From contig NZ_CADEAK010000001.1 of assembly GCF_902825225.1 (NCBI RefSeq), forward strand, positions 169,909 through 233,908: a stretch of 64,000 bases of DNA, given 5' to 3'. This document shows positions 29,764-41,791 of this stretch, in pieces. Below the pieces are notes generated by a model. That model did not search any database. It saw nothing but the letters and a program-made list of their open reading frames with translations, and was not told the DNA's origin. Source of the stretch: Bartonella vinsonii subsp. berkhoffii ATCC 51672. GTDB lineage: Bacteria > Pseudomonadota > Alphaproteobacteria > Rhizobiales > Rhizobiaceae. Both the position numbers and the translations under genes were made by a program. Every line of letters begins with the position of its first letter. Position 1 is the stretch's first letter.

Positions 29764-29862
29764 ATCATTTTTGGCTGCTTATGAAAAATAAGAAATTTGT
29801 ACACATGTTTGTCAAGAGAACTTATATTTTTCATTGAGAATAGGTTGAAAAAGGTTGTTTGG

Positions 29863-31041
29863 ATGGTGCTATTGTCAACGCGCTATAAGGAGCTGGTGTA
29901 CAAAGGGGAAATGAGTTTTGATCCTGCTCAATTGGCTTTAACAAAGCATTTCGATCATTTATTACAAGATATTGCAGAGAGAAATGTTTCTCATCCTTGG
30001 GCATTTTTGCATTTCTTTAAGAAAAAAAAACAAACCTTTGTTCATGCTTCAAGACAAGGTGAAGCTTCCTTTCAGGGGTTGTATATTTATGGTGAAGTAG
30101 GACGAGGCAAAACCATGCTGATGGATTTGTTCTTTTCTTGTTTGCGCCAAGAGCGTAAAAAACGTGCCCACTTTAATGATTTCATGGCTGATGTGCACGA
30201 GCGGATTAATGTTTACCGTCAAAAATCATCTGCAAAAGCTGGAAAAGATAATCCCATTTTGGCTGTTGCTGAAGATCTTGCACGAGAAGCTCAAGTGCTT
30301 TGTTTTGATGAATTTAGTGTAACAGATATTGCCGATGCCATGGTGTTGGGGCGTCTTGTTTCTGCTTTATTTGATAAAGGGGTTTTCTTCGTTGCTACTT
30401 CAAACGTTGCTCCCGATAATCTTTATTATAATGGTTTAAATAGAGAACTTTTTTTGCCTTTTGTTCAAGTTTTGAAAGCACGTGTTCGCGTTATCAATCT
30501 TGATGCAAAAACAGATTATCGTCTTGAAAAATCAAATCCACAACATGTGTATATAACGCCGCTAGGATTGGAAGCCAATAAATGCATGGATCAAGCTTGG
30601 GCATTGGTGCTGCAAGGACAGAAGGAAACATCTCATGAACTTTCTATAAAAGGACGTATTGTTCATATTCCACGTACGGGAGCGGGATGCGCGCGCTTTG
30701 ATTATCAAGATTTATGCGCAAAGCCTTTGGCTGCAGCTGAGTATTTAGCATTAGGTGAACGTTATCATACGATTTTTATCGATAATGTACCCGTGATGGA
30801 TGATACATGTCGCAATGAAACGAAACGGTTTATTTTACTTATTGATATTCTTTACGAACGCAACATAAGATTATTTATGTCGGCTGCTGTTGTACTTGAC
30901 GATTTATATAAAGGTTATGCACAGACGACGGAAACATTTGAGTTTAAAAGAACAAAATCACGTCTTTTTGAAATGCAAAGTCAGGATTATTTGAAATTTT
31001 GGGCAGAGCGCTTTCCTTTAAAGGAGAAAAGCGGAATATAA
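29863..31041 (+). CDS. zapE: ZapE/AFG1-like cell-division ATPase
   Basis: About 392 residues, AAA+ family. Walker A is YGEVGRGKTMLMDLFF, Walker B is VLCFDEFSVTDIADAM, and sensor 1 lies in FVATSNVAPDNLYYNGLNR. ZapE acts at the division ring in enterobacteria; the mitochondrial homologue is AFG1/LACE1. I prefer the ATG at 29863 (with AAAGG upstream, then LLSTRYKELVYKGEM) over a TTG at 29797, because the family normally begins just before the RYxxLV segment. Confidence 0.88.
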   Translation: MVLLSTRYKELVYKGEMSFDPAQLALTKHFDHLLQDIAERNVSHPWAFLHFFKKKKQTFVHASRQGEASFQGLYIYGEVGRGKTMLMDLFFSCLRQERKKRAHFNDFMADVHERINVYRQKSSAKAGKDNPILAVAEDLAREAQVLCFDEFSVTDIADAMVLGRLVSALFDKGVFFVATSNVAPDNLYYNGLNRELFLPFVQVLKARVRVINLDAKTDYRLEKSNPQHVYITPLGLEANKCMDQAWALVLQGQKETSHELSIKGRIVHIPRTGAGCARFDYQDLCAKPLAAAEYLALGERYHTIFIDNVPVMDDTCRNETKRFILLIDILYERNIRLFMSAAVVLDDLYKGYAQTTETFEFKRTKSRLFEMQSQDYLKFWAERFPLKEKSGI

Positions 31042-31314
31042 TTTTACCTTTACGTAAACTGTAAAAATAATAACTCTTTGAACTTCAAAGAAGTGTAATA
31101 ATTCTGTTGTATTTTTTTTTAATTCATTTTATCGATACTTCATGGTAATTTTCTGATAGTTGTTTCTGTGGAGAATTGTTGCTTCTATGAAAGAGAAATT
31201 TGGTAAGTTTCATCTTTTTCTCTTTTTAATGATTTATTGAAAATAGAGCTAGGGTCGAAGAAATATTCAGTATACTGGCGCTGATTAAGTGTGCGCTGAG
31301 TTCTCTAAGGTTAG

Positions 31315-32286
<972 letters not shown>

Positions 32287-32378
32287 ATTGAGCAAGGTTC
32301 TGTTCATGAAAACAGAGTATTTAAAATATAATAATTTAAGGATTAATGAAGTGATCCGTAAAAGAAAAGGACAAATGC

Positions 32379-33575
32379 ATGAATATCCATGAATATCAGG
32401 CTAAACGTCTGCTTCATGAATATGGAGCACCAATTGCAAATGGTGTTGCTGTTTATTCTGTAGAGCAAGCTGAAAAATGGGCAAAAAAATTGCCCGGACC
32501 ACTCTATGTGGTTAAAAGTCAGATACACGCTGGTGGTCGTGGTAAGGGTAAGTTTAAAGAACTCAGCTCTGATGCAAAGGGGGGAGTTCGGCTTGCAAAA
32601 TCTGTTGAAGAAGTTGTTGCACATGTCCAGGAAATGCTCGGTAAAACTTTGGTAACCAAACAAACTGGTCCAGAGGGTAAGCAGGTCAATCGTCTTTATA
32701 TTGAGGATGGTGCCGATATCGAGCGGGAACTTTATCTTTCACTTTTGGTTGATCGTACCGTTGGGCGAGTTGCTTTCGTTGTTTCAACCGAAGGAGGTAT
32801 GGATATTGAAACGGTTGCTGAAGAGACACCAGAAAAAATATTCACTCTACCCATTGATGCTGTACAGGGTGTTACTTCTGCTGATTGTACAAGGCTTTGT
32901 GATGCATTAGAATTGCACGATAGTGCAAGAGAAGATGGTGAAAAACTTTTTCCAATTCTCTATAAGGTGTTTTGTGAAAAAGATATGAGTCTTCTTGAAA
33001 TCAATCCGCTTATTGTTATGAAAGATGGCCGTTTGCGCGTTCTTGATGCAAAAGTTTCTTTTGATAATAACTCTTTGTTCCGTCATCCAGATATTTTGGA
33101 ATTGCGCGATATTTCAGAAGAAGATCCAAAAGAGATTGAAGCATCAAAACATGATCTTGCTTATGTTGCTCTTGAAGGCACAATTGGTTGCATGGTCAAT
33201 GGTGCGGGTCTTGCTATGGCAACAATGGATATCATTAAGCTTTATGGGGCAGAGCCCGCAAATTTTCTTGATGTTGGTGGTGGAGCTTCAAAAGAAAAAG
33301 TAACGGCTGCTTTTAAAATTATCACTGCTGATCCGAATGTTAAAGGTATTTTGGTCAATATTTTTGGCGGCATTATGCGTTGTGATGTGATTGCTGAAGG
33401 TGTGGTTGTTGCTGTGAGAGAAGTTGGTTTAAAAGTTCCTTTGGTTGTCCGTCTTGAAGGTACGAATGTTGAGCAGGGTAAAGCGATTATCAGTGAGAGT
33501 GGTTTGAACGTTATTCCCGCTGATGATTTAGATGATGCTGCTCAAAAAATCGTTGCAGCCGTGAAGGGAGCTTAA
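32379..33575 (+). CDS. sucC: Succinyl-CoA ligase, beta subunit
   Basis: 398 residues with an N-terminal ATP-grasp domain ([34 protein letters not shown]) and a C-terminal CoA-ligase domain ([32 protein letters not shown]). With SucD it makes ATP or GTP from succinyl-CoA in the TCA cycle. It starts 92 bases after mdh with AAGGA before the ATG, and sucD follows three bases after its stop. Confidence 0.96.
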   Translation: MNIHEYQAKRLLHEYGAPIANGVAVYSVEQAEKWAKKLPGPLYVVKSQIHAGGRGKGKFKELSSDAKGGVRLAKSVEEVVAHVQEMLGKTLVTKQTGPEGKQVNRLYIEDGADIERELYLSLLVDRTVGRVAFVVSTEGGMDIETVAEETPEKIFTLPIDAVQGVTSADCTRLCDALELHDSAREDGEKLFPILYKVFCEKDMSLLEINPLIVMKDGRLRVLDAKVSFDNNSLFRHPDILELRDISEEDPKEIEASKHDLAYVALEGTIGCMVNGAGLAMATMDIIKLYGAEPANFLDVGGGASKEKVTAAFKIITADPNVKGILVNIFGGIMRCDVIAEGVVVAVREVGLKVPLVVRLEGTNVEQGKAIISESGLNVIPADDLDDAAQKIVAAVKGA

Positions 33576-33578
33576 GCT

Positions 33579-34481
33579 ATGTCCATTCTTGTGAATAAAG
33601 ATACAAAAGTTCTGGTTCAAGGGCTTACGGGAAAAACAGGAACGTTTCATACAGAACAAGCGCTTGCTTATCACGGTACGCAAATGGTTGGTGGCGTTAA
33701 CCCTAAAAAGGGGGGTGAAACATGGGAAGGTTCAAAAGGTGAAACACTTCCTATTTTTGCTAGTGTTGCGGAGGGAAAGGAAAAGACAGGAGCGGACGCT
33801 TCAGTTATTTATGTTCCGCCTGCAGGGGCTGCGGCGGCTATTATAGAAGCGATTGAGGCTGAGATTCGTTTGATTATCTGTATTACGGAAGGCATTCCTG
33901 TTATGGATATGGTTAAAATAAAGGCGCGATTGGAGAAATCAAAATCACGTCTTATTGGTCCTAATTGTCCTGGTGTTCTCACACCCAATGAATGTAAAAT
34001 CGGTATTATGCCCGGTTCTATTTTTAGAAAAGGATCTGTTGGGGTTGTTTCTCGGTCAGGAACTTTAACTTATGAAGCCGTCTTTCAAACCAGTCATGAA
34101 GGTCTTGGACAAACAACCGCTATTGGTATTGGTGGCGATCCTGTTAAGGGCACAGAGTTTATTGATGTGTTGGAAATGTTTTTAGCTGATGAAGAAACCC
34201 AGTCTATTGTTATGATTGGTGAAATTGGTGGCTCCGCTGAGGAAGAAGCGGCACAGTTTCTCCAAGATGAAGCAAGAAAAGGTCGCAGAAAGCCGGTGGT
34301 TGGTTTTATTGCTGGTCGTACAGCTCCTCCAGGACGTACAATGGGTCATGCTGGTGCTGTTATCTCTGGTGGTAAAGGTGGAGCAGAAGATAAAATTGCT
34401 GCTATGGAAGCAGCTGGAATTCGCGTTTCTCCTTCTCCATCGCAGATAGGAAAGACTTTGATGTCGGTTTTGAAGGGGTAA
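33579..34481 (+). CDS. sucD: Succinyl-CoA ligase, alpha subunit
   Basis: 300 residues. The CoA-binding Rossmann fold is at the start ([19 protein letters not shown]), and the phosphorylated active-site histidine lies in [14 protein letters not shown] near residue 247. It works as a heterodimer with SucC. The start follows sucC by three bases, so the two are made together. A strong inverted repeat follows within 10 bases of the stop. Confidence 0.96.
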   Translation: MSILVNKDTKVLVQGLTGKTGTFHTEQALAYHGTQMVGGVNPKKGGETWEGSKGETLPIFASVAEGKEKTGADASVIYVPPAGAAAAIIEAIEAEIRLIICITEGIPVMDMVKIKARLEKSKSRLIGPNCPGVLTPNECKIGIMPGSIFRKGSVGVVSRSGTLTYEAVFQTSHEGLGQTTAIGIGGDPVKGTEFIDVLEMFLADEETQSIVMIGEIGGSAEEEAAQFLQDEARKGRRKPVVGFIAGRTAPPGRTMGHAGAVISGGKGGAEDKIAAMEAAGIRVSPSPSQIGKTLMSVLKG

Positions 34482-34486
34482 AAAAC

Positions 34487-34520
34487 TCACCTGAATAAGA
34501 ATTTCTCCTTATTCAGGTGA
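34487..34520. terminator. 13-bp perfect hairpin between sucD and sucA
   Basis: TCACCTGAATAAG (34487-34499) and CTTATTCAGGTGA (34508-34520) are perfect complements with an 8-base loop. On the plus strand there is no T run after it; a run of six T follows only on the minus strand. It is therefore a leftward terminator, an mRNA-stability hairpin or an attenuator inside the suc cluster; I cannot decide which. Confidence 0.5.
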
Positions 34521-34637
34521 AACATTAAATATAAAAAGATGAAGCTTTTTTGAACTTTCTGATCTTCATTTGCTTTACAGACATTTAGAGGTCAAAAAGA
34601 GATATAAGGAGACGGAATAAATGTTCCGGAGAGGTAT

Positions 34638-37637
34638 ATGGCAAGGCAGGACGAAATAAATAGTCTTTTTGCACAAACGTCTTTTCTGTATGGTGGAAAT
34701 GCGGATTATATAGATCAACTTTATGCCGAATATGAAAAAGATCCCACCAGTGTAGATTCACAGTGGCGCACTTTTTTTGAAAACCTTCATGATAAAAAAG
34801 AAGATGTTCTCAGAAACGCTGAAGGGGCAACATGGCAGCGTGATCATTGGCCATTAAAGGCAAATGGTGAGTTAGTTTCTGCTCTTGATGGCGATTGGTC
34901 TGCTCTTGAAAAGCATGTTGGTGATAAATTAAAAGAAAAAGTAGCAGCGGGCGCTGTGCAAAAAGGAAAAGCTTCTAGCGAACAAGATATTATTCGAGCA
35001 ACGCGTGATTCTGTTCATGCACTTATGATGATTCGTGCTTTTCGAGCACGTGGACATCTTCATGCACGGCTTGATCCTCTTCAATTGGCGGAAAAACTTG
35101 AAGACTATAAGGAACTCTCTCCGGAAGCTTACGGTTTTACTCCTGCTGATTACGAACGACCAATTTTTATTGATAATGTTTTAGGGTTGGAATATGCAAC
35201 TATTCCGCAAATGCTTGAGATTCTCAATCGTACTTATTGTTCAACGATTGGTGTGGAATATATGCACATTTCTGATCCTGCTCAAAAAGCATGGCTTCAA
35301 GAGCGTATTGAAGGACCCGATAAACAGATTGCTTTCACACAGAAAGGCAAGAAGGCTATCCTTAATAAACTTATTGAGGCAGAAGGGTTCGAACAGTTTC
35401 TAGATACGAAATATAAAGGAACAAAACGTTTTGGACTTGATGGTGGTGAAGCACTGATACCTGCTCTCGAGCAGATTATTAAATGTGGTAGTGCTTTGGG
35501 TGTACAAGAAATTATTTTAGGTATGGCGCATCGTGGTCGTTTAAACGTTCTTTCACAAGTTCTTGCAAAACCACATCGGGCCATTTTTCACGAATTTAAA
35601 GGGGGGTCTTATAAGCCCGATGATGTAGAAGGATCAGGTGATGTCAAATATCATTTGGGAACTTCAGCTGATCTTGAATTTGATGGTAAAAAAGTTCATT
35701 TATCGCTTGTGGCTAATCCATCTCATCTTGAAATTGTTGATCCGGTCGTTATGGGCAAGGCACGAGCTAAACAAGATCAACTTATGGGGCTTACACACAC
35801 GGATGCACTCCCATTAAATGAACGTTCAAAGGTTTTGCCATTGCTTATTCATGGTGATGCTGCTTTTGCTGGGCAAGGTGTTATTCAGGAAACTTTTGGT
35901 CTTTCAGGTCTTAAAGGTTACAGCGTTGCAGGCTCTGTTCATGTCATTATCAATAATCAGATTGGTTTTACAACGGATCCGCGTTTTTCGCGCTCTTCAC
36001 CTTATCCATCAGATGTAGCAAAGATGATTGATGCTCCCATTTTTCATGTGAATGGTGATGATCCTGAAGCTGTTGTTTTTGTTGCAAAAGTAGCGACAGA
36101 ATTTCGTCAAATTTTCCATAAACCCGTGGTAATTGATATGTTCTGTTATCGCCGTTATGGACATAATGAAGGAGATGAACCCTCCTTTACGCAACCGCTT
36201 ATGTATAAAGCAATTCGTAATCACAAAACGACGCTGCAGCTTTATGGTGAACAGTTAGTAGCGGAAGGGGTGGTTGCTTCAGAAGAAATTGAGCAGCAAA
36301 AGAAGCAATGGCGTGATAAGCTTGAAAATGAATTTGAAGCTAGTGCTTCTTATAAACCCAATAAGGCTGATTGGCTTGATGGAAGCTGGACGGGTTTAAA
36401 GGCTTGCAGTAGTGCTGATGAGCTGCATTGTGGGACAACAGGTGTTGCGATAGAGACTTTAAAGGAAATTGGTCAGAAACTTGTTGAGATTCCAGAAGAT
36501 TTTCATGTACATAAAACGATACAGCGTTTTTTGAGTAACCGCGCTAAAATTTTTGAAACCGGTGAAGGCGTTGATTGGGCAACTGCTGAAGCTTTAGCGT
36601 TTGGTTCACTCTGCTTAGAAGGAGCACCGGTGCGTCTTTCCGGTGAAGACGTTGAACGTGGAACTTTTTCACAACGTCATTCGGTTCTTTATGACCAAGA
36701 AAATGAAGTACGTTATATTTCTTTGAATCATTTGCAAGAGGGGCAAGCTTTTTACGAAGTTGTTAATTCCATGCTTTCTGAAGAAGCCGTTCTTGGTTTT
36801 GAGTATGGATATTCTCTTGCTGAACCACGAGGGTTAACGCTTTGGGAAGCGCAATTTGGCGATTTTTCTAATGGAGCACAGGTCATTTTTGATCAGTTTA
36901 TTTCTTCTGCAGAGCGTAAATGGCTTCGTATGTCTGGTTTGGTGTGTTTGTTGCCTCATGGTTTTGAGGGGCAAGGACCTGAGCATTCTTCAGCACGTTT
37001 GGAGCGCTTTCTTCAACTTTGTGCTGAAGATAATATGCAGGTTGCTAATTGTACGACACCTGCAAATTATTTTCATATTTTACGTCGTCAGATTAAACGC
37101 GATTTCCGTAAACCTTTAATTTTAATGACACCAAAATCACTTTTGCGTCATAAGCGGGCCGTTTCTTCCCTCAGTGAAATGGGACCAGAAATGAGTTTCC
37201 AACGTTTGTTACTTGATGATGCAGAACGTCTCAAAGATTCTGCCATTAAATTGCAGAAAGATAGTAAAATTCGCCGTATTGTTCTTTGTACAGGTAAGGT
37301 TTATTACGACCTTTATGAAGAACGTGAACAAAGAGGCATTGATAATGTTTATTTGCTGCGTGTTGAACAGCTTTATCCTTTTCCTGCGAAAGCTTTGGTG
37401 GATGTGTTATCGCGTTTTTTACAGGCAGAAGTTGTTTGGTGCCAAGAAGAACCAAAGAATATGGGGGCTTGGTCATTTATTGAGCCTTATTTAGAATGGG
37501 TTTTGACGCATATTAATGCGCAATATTCGCGTGCACGTTATGCGGGGCGTCCTGCAAGTGCATCACCGGCCTCTGGGTTGATGGTGAAACATCTTGAACA
37601 GCTTGCTGCGTTTCTTGAAGACGCATTAGGTTCTTAA
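34638..37637 (+). CDS. sucA: 2-oxoglutarate dehydrogenase E1 component
   Basis: 999 residues, full-length. Landmarks are the N-terminal E2-interaction segment ([22 protein letters not shown]), the thiamine-diphosphate domain with [18 protein letters not shown] and [13 protein letters not shown], and the C-terminal half with [20 protein letters not shown]. It decarboxylates 2-oxoglutarate and passes the succinyl group to SucB. The start ATG has GGAGAGG upstream. It begins 156 bases after sucD, beyond the hairpin, so it may have its own promoter. Confidence 0.97.
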   Translation: MARQDEINSLFAQTSFLYGGNADYIDQLYAEYEKDPTSVDSQWRTFFENLHDKKEDVLRNAEGATWQRDHWPLKANGELVSALDGDWSALEKHVGDKLKEKVAAGAVQKGKASSEQDIIRATRDSVHALMMIRAFRARGHLHARLDPLQLAEKLEDYKELSPEAYGFTPADYERPIFIDNVLGLEYATIPQMLEILNRTYCSTIGVEYMHISDPAQKAWLQERIEGPDKQIAFTQKGKKAILNKLIEAEGFEQFLDTKYKGTKRFGLDGGEALIPALEQIIKCGSALGVQEIILGMAHRGRLNVLSQVLAKPHRAIFHEFKGGSYKPDDVEGSGDVKYHLGTSADLEFDGKKVHLSLVANPSHLEIVDPVVMGKARAKQDQLMGLTHTDALPLNERSKVLPLLIHGDAAFAGQGVIQETFGLSGLKGYSVAGSVHVIINNQIGFTTDPRFSRSSPYPSDVAKMIDAPIFHVNGDDPEAVVFVAKVATEFRQIFHKPVVIDMFCYRRYGHNEGDEPSFTQPLMYKAIRNHKTTLQLYGEQLVAEGVVASEEIEQQKKQWRDKLENEFEASASYKPNKADWLDGSWTGLKACSSADELHCGTTGVAIETLKEIGQKLVEIPEDFHVHKTIQRFLSNRAKIFETGEGVDWATAEALAFGSLCLEGAPVRLSGEDVERGTFSQRHSVLYDQENEVRYISLNHLQEGQAFYEVVNSMLSEEAVLGFEYGYSLAEPRGLTLWEAQFGDFSNGAQVIFDQFISSAERKWLRMSGLVCLLPHGFEGQGPEHSSARLERFLQLCAEDNMQVANCTTPANYFHILRRQIKRDFRKPLILMTPKSLLRHKRAVSSLSEMGPEMSFQRLLLDDAERLKDSAIKLQKDSKIRRIVLCTGKVYYDLYEEREQRGIDNVYLLRVEQLYPFPAKALVDVLSRFLQAEVVWCQEEPKNMGAWSFIEPYLEWVLTHINAQYSRARYAGRPASASPASGLMVKHLEQLAAFLEDALGS

Positions 37638-37669
37638 TTTATGACTACTCTAATGTTTGGAAAAATATT

Positions 37670-38905
37670 ATGACTACTGAAATCCGTGTTCCTACTTTGG
37701 GTGAATCGGTTACCGAAGCGACAGTTGGCAAATGGTTTAAAAAACTTGGTGAAGCTGTCGCTATCGATGAGCCTTTGGTTGAGTTAGAAACCGATAAAGT
37801 GACAGTTGAGGTTCCTTCACCTGTTGCGGGAAAATTGTTTGAAATCATTGCAAAGGAAGGCGATACGGTTGAAGTGAATGCACTTTTAGGAGCAGTTGAA
37901 GCTGGAGCAGCTAGTGTTGCTAAATCACCGTCGTCTTCTGAGACATCTGTGTCCGCAGCTCCATCTGAATTGGAACAGTCTTCTTCAAGCAATACAATGC
38001 CTCCTGCTCCTTCAGCAGCAAAATTGATGGCTGAAAATAATATTGCAAAAAGTGATATTTTGGGTTCTGGAAAACGTGGACAAATTCTCAAAGAAGATGT
38101 TCTTAATGTGTTAGCGCAAGGCGTAAAAACGTCACCTCCTGCTGTTTCTGCGTCCAGCTCTACACCTGTTTCTGTATCTAGTTCTGCTGTTGCTCCTGTT
38201 CAGGAAATGCGTGAGGAACGCGTTCGTATGACGAAATTACGTCAAACAATTGCACGCCGTCTTAAGGATGCACAAAATACAGCAGCAATGTTAACCACAT
38301 TTAATGAGGTTGATATGTCTGCGGTAATGGGTTTGCGCAAGCGTTATAAGGATCTTTTTGAAAAGAAACATGGTGTTAAGCTTGGGTTTATGGGATTTTT
38401 TACCAAGGCTGTTTGTCATGCGTTAAAAGAACTTCCTGCTGTTAATGCGGAAATTGATGGGACAGATATCATTTACAAAAATTATGTTAATGCCGGAATT
38501 GCTGTTGGAACAGATAAGGGACTTGTTGTTCCTGTTGTTCGTGATGCAGATCAGATGTCGTTGGCAGAAATTGAAAAGGAAATTGGACGTTTGGGGCGTC
38601 TCGCTCGTGATGGAAAATTAGCAGTTTCTGATATGCAAGGCGGAACTTTTACCATCACCAATGGCGGGGTTTATGGATCGTTAATGTCGACGCCTATTTT
38701 GAATGCACCACAATCTGGTATCTTGGGAATGCATGCTATTAAAGAGCGGGCAATGGTTGTTGATGGCCAAATTGCCATTCGCCCTATGATGTATTTGGCA
38801 CTTTCTTATGATCATCGTATTGTAGATGGCCAAGAAGCTGTGACTTTCCTTGTGCGCGTTAAGGAAAGTTTAGAAGATCCGGAACGCCTTGTTCTTGACT
38901 TGTAA
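37670..38905 (+). CDS. sucB: 2-oxoglutarate dehydrogenase E2, dihydrolipoyl succinyltransferase
   Basis: 411 residues. One N-terminal lipoyl domain with the modified lysine in [11 protein letters not shown], a serine/alanine/proline-rich linker ([20 protein letters not shown]), a peripheral-subunit-binding domain ([20 protein letters not shown]), and a C-terminal catalytic domain ending in [14 protein letters not shown] with the catalytic histidine. It forms the core of the complex between SucA and Lpd. The start overlaps the stop of a possible 10-codon leader frame. Confidence 0.96.
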   Translation: MTTEIRVPTLGESVTEATVGKWFKKLGEAVAIDEPLVELETDKVTVEVPSPVAGKLFEIIAKEGDTVEVNALLGAVEAGAASVAKSPSSSETSVSAAPSELEQSSSSNTMPPAPSAAKLMAENNIAKSDILGSGKRGQILKEDVLNVLAQGVKTSPPAVSASSSTPVSVSSSAVAPVQEMREERVRMTKLRQTIARRLKDAQNTAAMLTTFNEVDMSAVMGLRKRYKDLFEKKHGVKLGFMGFFTKAVCHALKELPAVNAEIDGTDIIYKNYVNAGIAVGTDKGLVVPVVRDADQMSLAEIEKEIGRLGRLARDGKLAVSDMQGGTFTITNGGVYGSLMSTPILNAPQSGILGMHAIKERAMVVDGQIAIRPMMYLALSYDHRIVDGQEAVTFLVRVKESLEDPERLVLDL

Positions 38906-38937
38906 AAATGCAGTTTTTAGAGTGAAGGGAAAAACGG

Positions 38938-40344
38938 ATGTCTTATGATGTGGTTGTGATTGGAGCAGGACCGGGTGGTTATGTCGCAGCAATAAAAGCA
39001 GCGCAACTGGGCCTTAAAACAGCAATTATTGAAAAGCGTACAACGTTGGGGGGCACATGTCTTAATGTTGGCTGTATTCCTTCTAAAGCATTGCTACATG
39101 CTTCGGAAGTGTTTGCTGAAACGCAACATGGCTTTGAAACACTTGGTATTTCTATTGCAAAATCTAAGCTTAATCTTGATCAAATGATGGCGCATAAAAA
39201 AGCTGTTGTTACAGCCAATACCAGTGGTGTCTCTTTCTTGATGAAAAAGAATAAAGTTGACACTTTTTTTGGTACAGCCAAAATTTTAGCCGCAGGTCAA
39301 ATTGAAGTTGTTGCTAGGGATGGTAACAAACAAACGATTGCAACCAAGAATATCATTATTGCTACGGGGTCAGAGAGTTCCAGCATTCCGGGTGTGAATG
39401 TCGAAATCGATGAAAAGGTTGTTGTTTCTTCTACAGGGGCACTTGCCCTTGAGAAAGTACCAACGCGCATGATTATTGTTGGTGCTGGTATTATTGGTTC
39501 AGAGCTTAGTTCAGTTTGGAGTCGTTTAGGCGCTAAAGTTACTATTATTGAATATCTTAACAAAGTTTTAGGGTCAATGGATGGTGAAGTTTCACGACAG
39601 TTCCAAAAGATAATGGAAAAACAGGGGATTGAATATAAGACTGGTGTAAAAGTGACAGCTATTACGCAATCTGGTTCAGGAGCTCAAGTGAGCTTTGAAG
39701 CGGTTAAAGGTGGGGAATCTGAAACTTTAGAGGCTGATGTTGTACTCATTGCTACTGGACGTTCTCCATACACGGAAGGTCTTGGTTTGGTAGAAACTGG
39801 TGTTAAAGTAGATGAGCGTGGTTTTATTGATATCGATGCGTATTGGCAGACGAATATTCCAGGAATTTATGCAATTGGTGATGTTGTTAAAGGACCAATG
39901 TTGGCGCATAAGGCGGAGGAAGAAGGTGTTGCTGTGGCAGAAATTTTGGCGGGTCAAAAAGGACATGTTAATTTTGATGTCATTCCTAGTGTTGTTTATA
40001 CACAACCGGAAATTGCCAGTGTAGGAAAGACAGAGGAAGAACTGAAAGCCGCCGGTATTGATTATAATGTTGGTAAGTTTCCTTTCATGGCTAATGGTCG
40101 TGCACGTGCAATGCAAAAGAGTGATGGATTTGTTAAAATTCTTGCCGATAAAAAAACAGATCGGGTTTTGGGCGGTCATATTCTTGGGTTTGGTGCTGGT
40201 GAGATGATCCATGAAATTGCTGTCTTAATGGAATTTGGTGGTTCATCAGAAGATTTAGGACGTTGTTGCCATGCGCATCCTACTTTATCGGAAGCCGTAC
40301 GAGAAGCAGCTTTAGCAACATTTGCTAAACCTCTGCATATTTAA
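38938..40344 (+). CDS. lpd: Dihydrolipoamide dehydrogenase (E3)
   Basis: 468 residues. FAD site VVVIGAGPGGYVAAIKAAQ, redox disulphide GGTCLNVGCIPSKALLHA, NAD site IIVGAGIIGSELSSVWSRLG, and the C-terminal active-site region CCHAHPTLSEAV with its histidine. It reoxidises the dihydrolipoyl group of SucB. It starts 32 bases after sucB with GAAGGGA before the ATG, and a strong terminator closes the cluster. Confidence 0.96.
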   Translation: MSYDVVVIGAGPGGYVAAIKAAQLGLKTAIIEKRTTLGGTCLNVGCIPSKALLHASEVFAETQHGFETLGISIAKSKLNLDQMMAHKKAVVTANTSGVSFLMKKNKVDTFFGTAKILAAGQIEVVARDGNKQTIATKNIIIATGSESSSIPGVNVEIDEKVVVSSTGALALEKVPTRMIIVGAGIIGSELSSVWSRLGAKVTIIEYLNKVLGSMDGEVSRQFQKIMEKQGIEYKTGVKVTAITQSGSGAQVSFEAVKGGESETLEADVVLIATGRSPYTEGLGLVETGVKVDERGFIDIDAYWQTNIPGIYAIGDVVKGPMLAHKAEEEGVAVAEILAGQKGHVNFDVIPSVVYTQPEIASVGKTEEELKAAGIDYNVGKFPFMANGRARAMQKSDGFVKILADKKTDRVLGGHILGFGAGEMIHEIAVLMEFGGSSEDLGRCCHAHPTLSEAVREAALATFAKPLHI

Positions 40345-40433
40345 CTCTCTAGATGCACTTTTTGGCGCTCTGTAATGCCTTTTTAAAAAGGGTAAGGTAC
40401 TTTTTTTGCGAATTTGTGCATTTATATACTTGT

Positions 40434-40467
40434 AGAAAAACCGCCTCTTTAAAAGGGCGGTTTTTCT
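40434..40467. terminator. Bidirectional terminator between lpd and the polyamine gene
   Basis: AGAAAAACCGCC (40434-40445) pairs perfectly with GGCGGTTTTTCT (40456-40467). Both strands carry a T run at the outer edge of the stem, so it can serve both lpd and the convergent gene that ends at 40496. Confidence 0.88.
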
Positions 40468-40495
40468 GTATTTGTTTTTGGTATTGGCAATAGGT

Positions 40496-41734
40496 TTAGA
40501 ATAATAACTTTTTCTCTTCTTGTTGTTCTCTTATCCAAGTTGAAAGTCCCATATGATCAAGAGATTTGAGGAAAGGGCGGGAGGGTAATTCTTCTACATT
40601 GACCATGGTTTTAACATCCCATTCTCCGGTGGCAATAAGAAAAGCAGCAACAGCTGCTGGTACACCCGCTGTGTAAGAAATGCCTTGTGCACCGGTTTCA
40701 TGAAAAGCTTGTTTGTGATCGGCTATATTGTAGATAAAAACTTCTCTTGGCTTTCCATCTTTTTCGCCTTTAATAAGGTCTCCAATACAGGTTTTTCCTG
40801 TATAGGTTGGTGCTAAAGAAGCAGGGTCAGGTAAGACGGCTTTCACCACTTTTAAAGGAATGACCTCTTGACCTTCTGCTATTTTTATGGGTTGTTCCGA
40901 TAAAAGTCCAAGATTTTTCAAAACGGTAAAAACAGTGATGTAATGTTCACTAAATCCCATCCAAAAGCGAATATTTTCAACATCGAGATTTTTAGATAAT
41001 GAATGAATTTCGTCATGTCCTGTCATATAAGCTTTTTGCTTTCCAACAACGGGAAGATCCCATTCATGGCTGACTTCAAACATTTTATTGGAAACCCATT
41101 TTTTATTTTGCCAAGACCATACCTCTCCTGTAAATTCTCGAAAGTTAATTTCTGGATCAAAATTTGTGGCAAACCAGCGTCCGTGGTTTCCGGCATTAAT
41201 ATCGATAATATCGATATCTGTGATTTTATCAAAATAACATTCACGCGCTAACGCTGCATAAGCGTTTACAACGCCTGGGTCAAAGCCTGCACCTAAAATA
41301 GCTGTTATACCAGCTTTTTCACATTCTTGACGTCGGGGCCATTCATAATTGCCATACCAAGGAGGTGTTTCACAAATTTTCAAAGGGTCTTCATGAATTG
41401 CAGTATCGATATAAGCGCATTTTGTTTCGATACAAGCCGAAAGAACAGACATGTTCAGAAAAGCCGATCCAACATTAATAACAATTTCACATTTGGTTTT
41501 TTGGATGAGTTTTATGGTCTCTTCTACATTCATTGCGTTGAGTGCATGCCCCTTAAGAACGCCTTGTTCTTTCATTGCGTTTTTTTCTTTAATAGAAGCA
41601 ATGATGGCTTCACATTTTTCGAGTGTTCGTGAAGCAATATGAATGTCACCGAAAATATTGTTGTTTTGAGCACATTTGTGCGCAACAACTCGTGCAACAC
41701 CTCCAGCACCAATAATGAGAATATTTTTCTTCAT
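40496..41734 (-). CDS. Carboxynorspermidine/carboxyspermidine dehydrogenase
   Basis: 412 residues of the saccharopine-dehydrogenase-like fold. The nucleotide site is ILIIGAGGVARVVAHKCAQ, followed by IHIASRTLEKCEAI. Later TAILGAGFDPGVVNAYA, GNHGRWFATNFDPEINFRE and KQAFHETGAQGISYTAG are typical of carboxy(nor)spermidine synthase. It condenses aspartate semialdehyde with a diamine such as putrescine. It lies 57 bases downstream of its decarboxylase partner. Which polyamine is made cannot be told from sequence; spermidine is the usual product in Alphaproteobacteria. Confidence 0.9.
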   Translation of the reverse strand: MKKNILIIGAGGVARVVAHKCAQNNNIFGDIHIASRTLEKCEAIIASIKEKNAMKEQGVLKGHALNAMNVEETIKLIQKTKCEIVINVGSAFLNMSVLSACIETKCAYIDTAIHEDPLKICETPPWYGNYEWPRRQECEKAGITAILGAGFDPGVVNAYAALARECYFDKITDIDIIDINAGNHGRWFATNFDPEINFREFTGEVWSWQNKKWVSNKMFEVSHEWDLPVVGKQKAYMTGHDEIHSLSKNLDVENIRFWMGFSEHYITVFTVLKNLGLLSEQPIKIAEGQEVIPLKVVKAVLPDPASLAPTYTGKTCIGDLIKGEKDGKPREVFIYNIADHKQAFHETGAQGISYTAGVPAAVAAFLIATGEWDVKTMVNVEELPSRPFLKSLDHMGLSTWIREQQEEKKLLF

Positions 41735-41791
41735 TGTAGATTCGTCTCCTTTTCAATACTGTTATATGACGTTTCTTGAACCGTTATTTTT

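Noticed and set aside
32299..32316. Hairpin TCTGTT/AACAGA after mdh as a terminator
   Set aside because: Only six base pairs with no T run; likely chance in AT-rich sequence.
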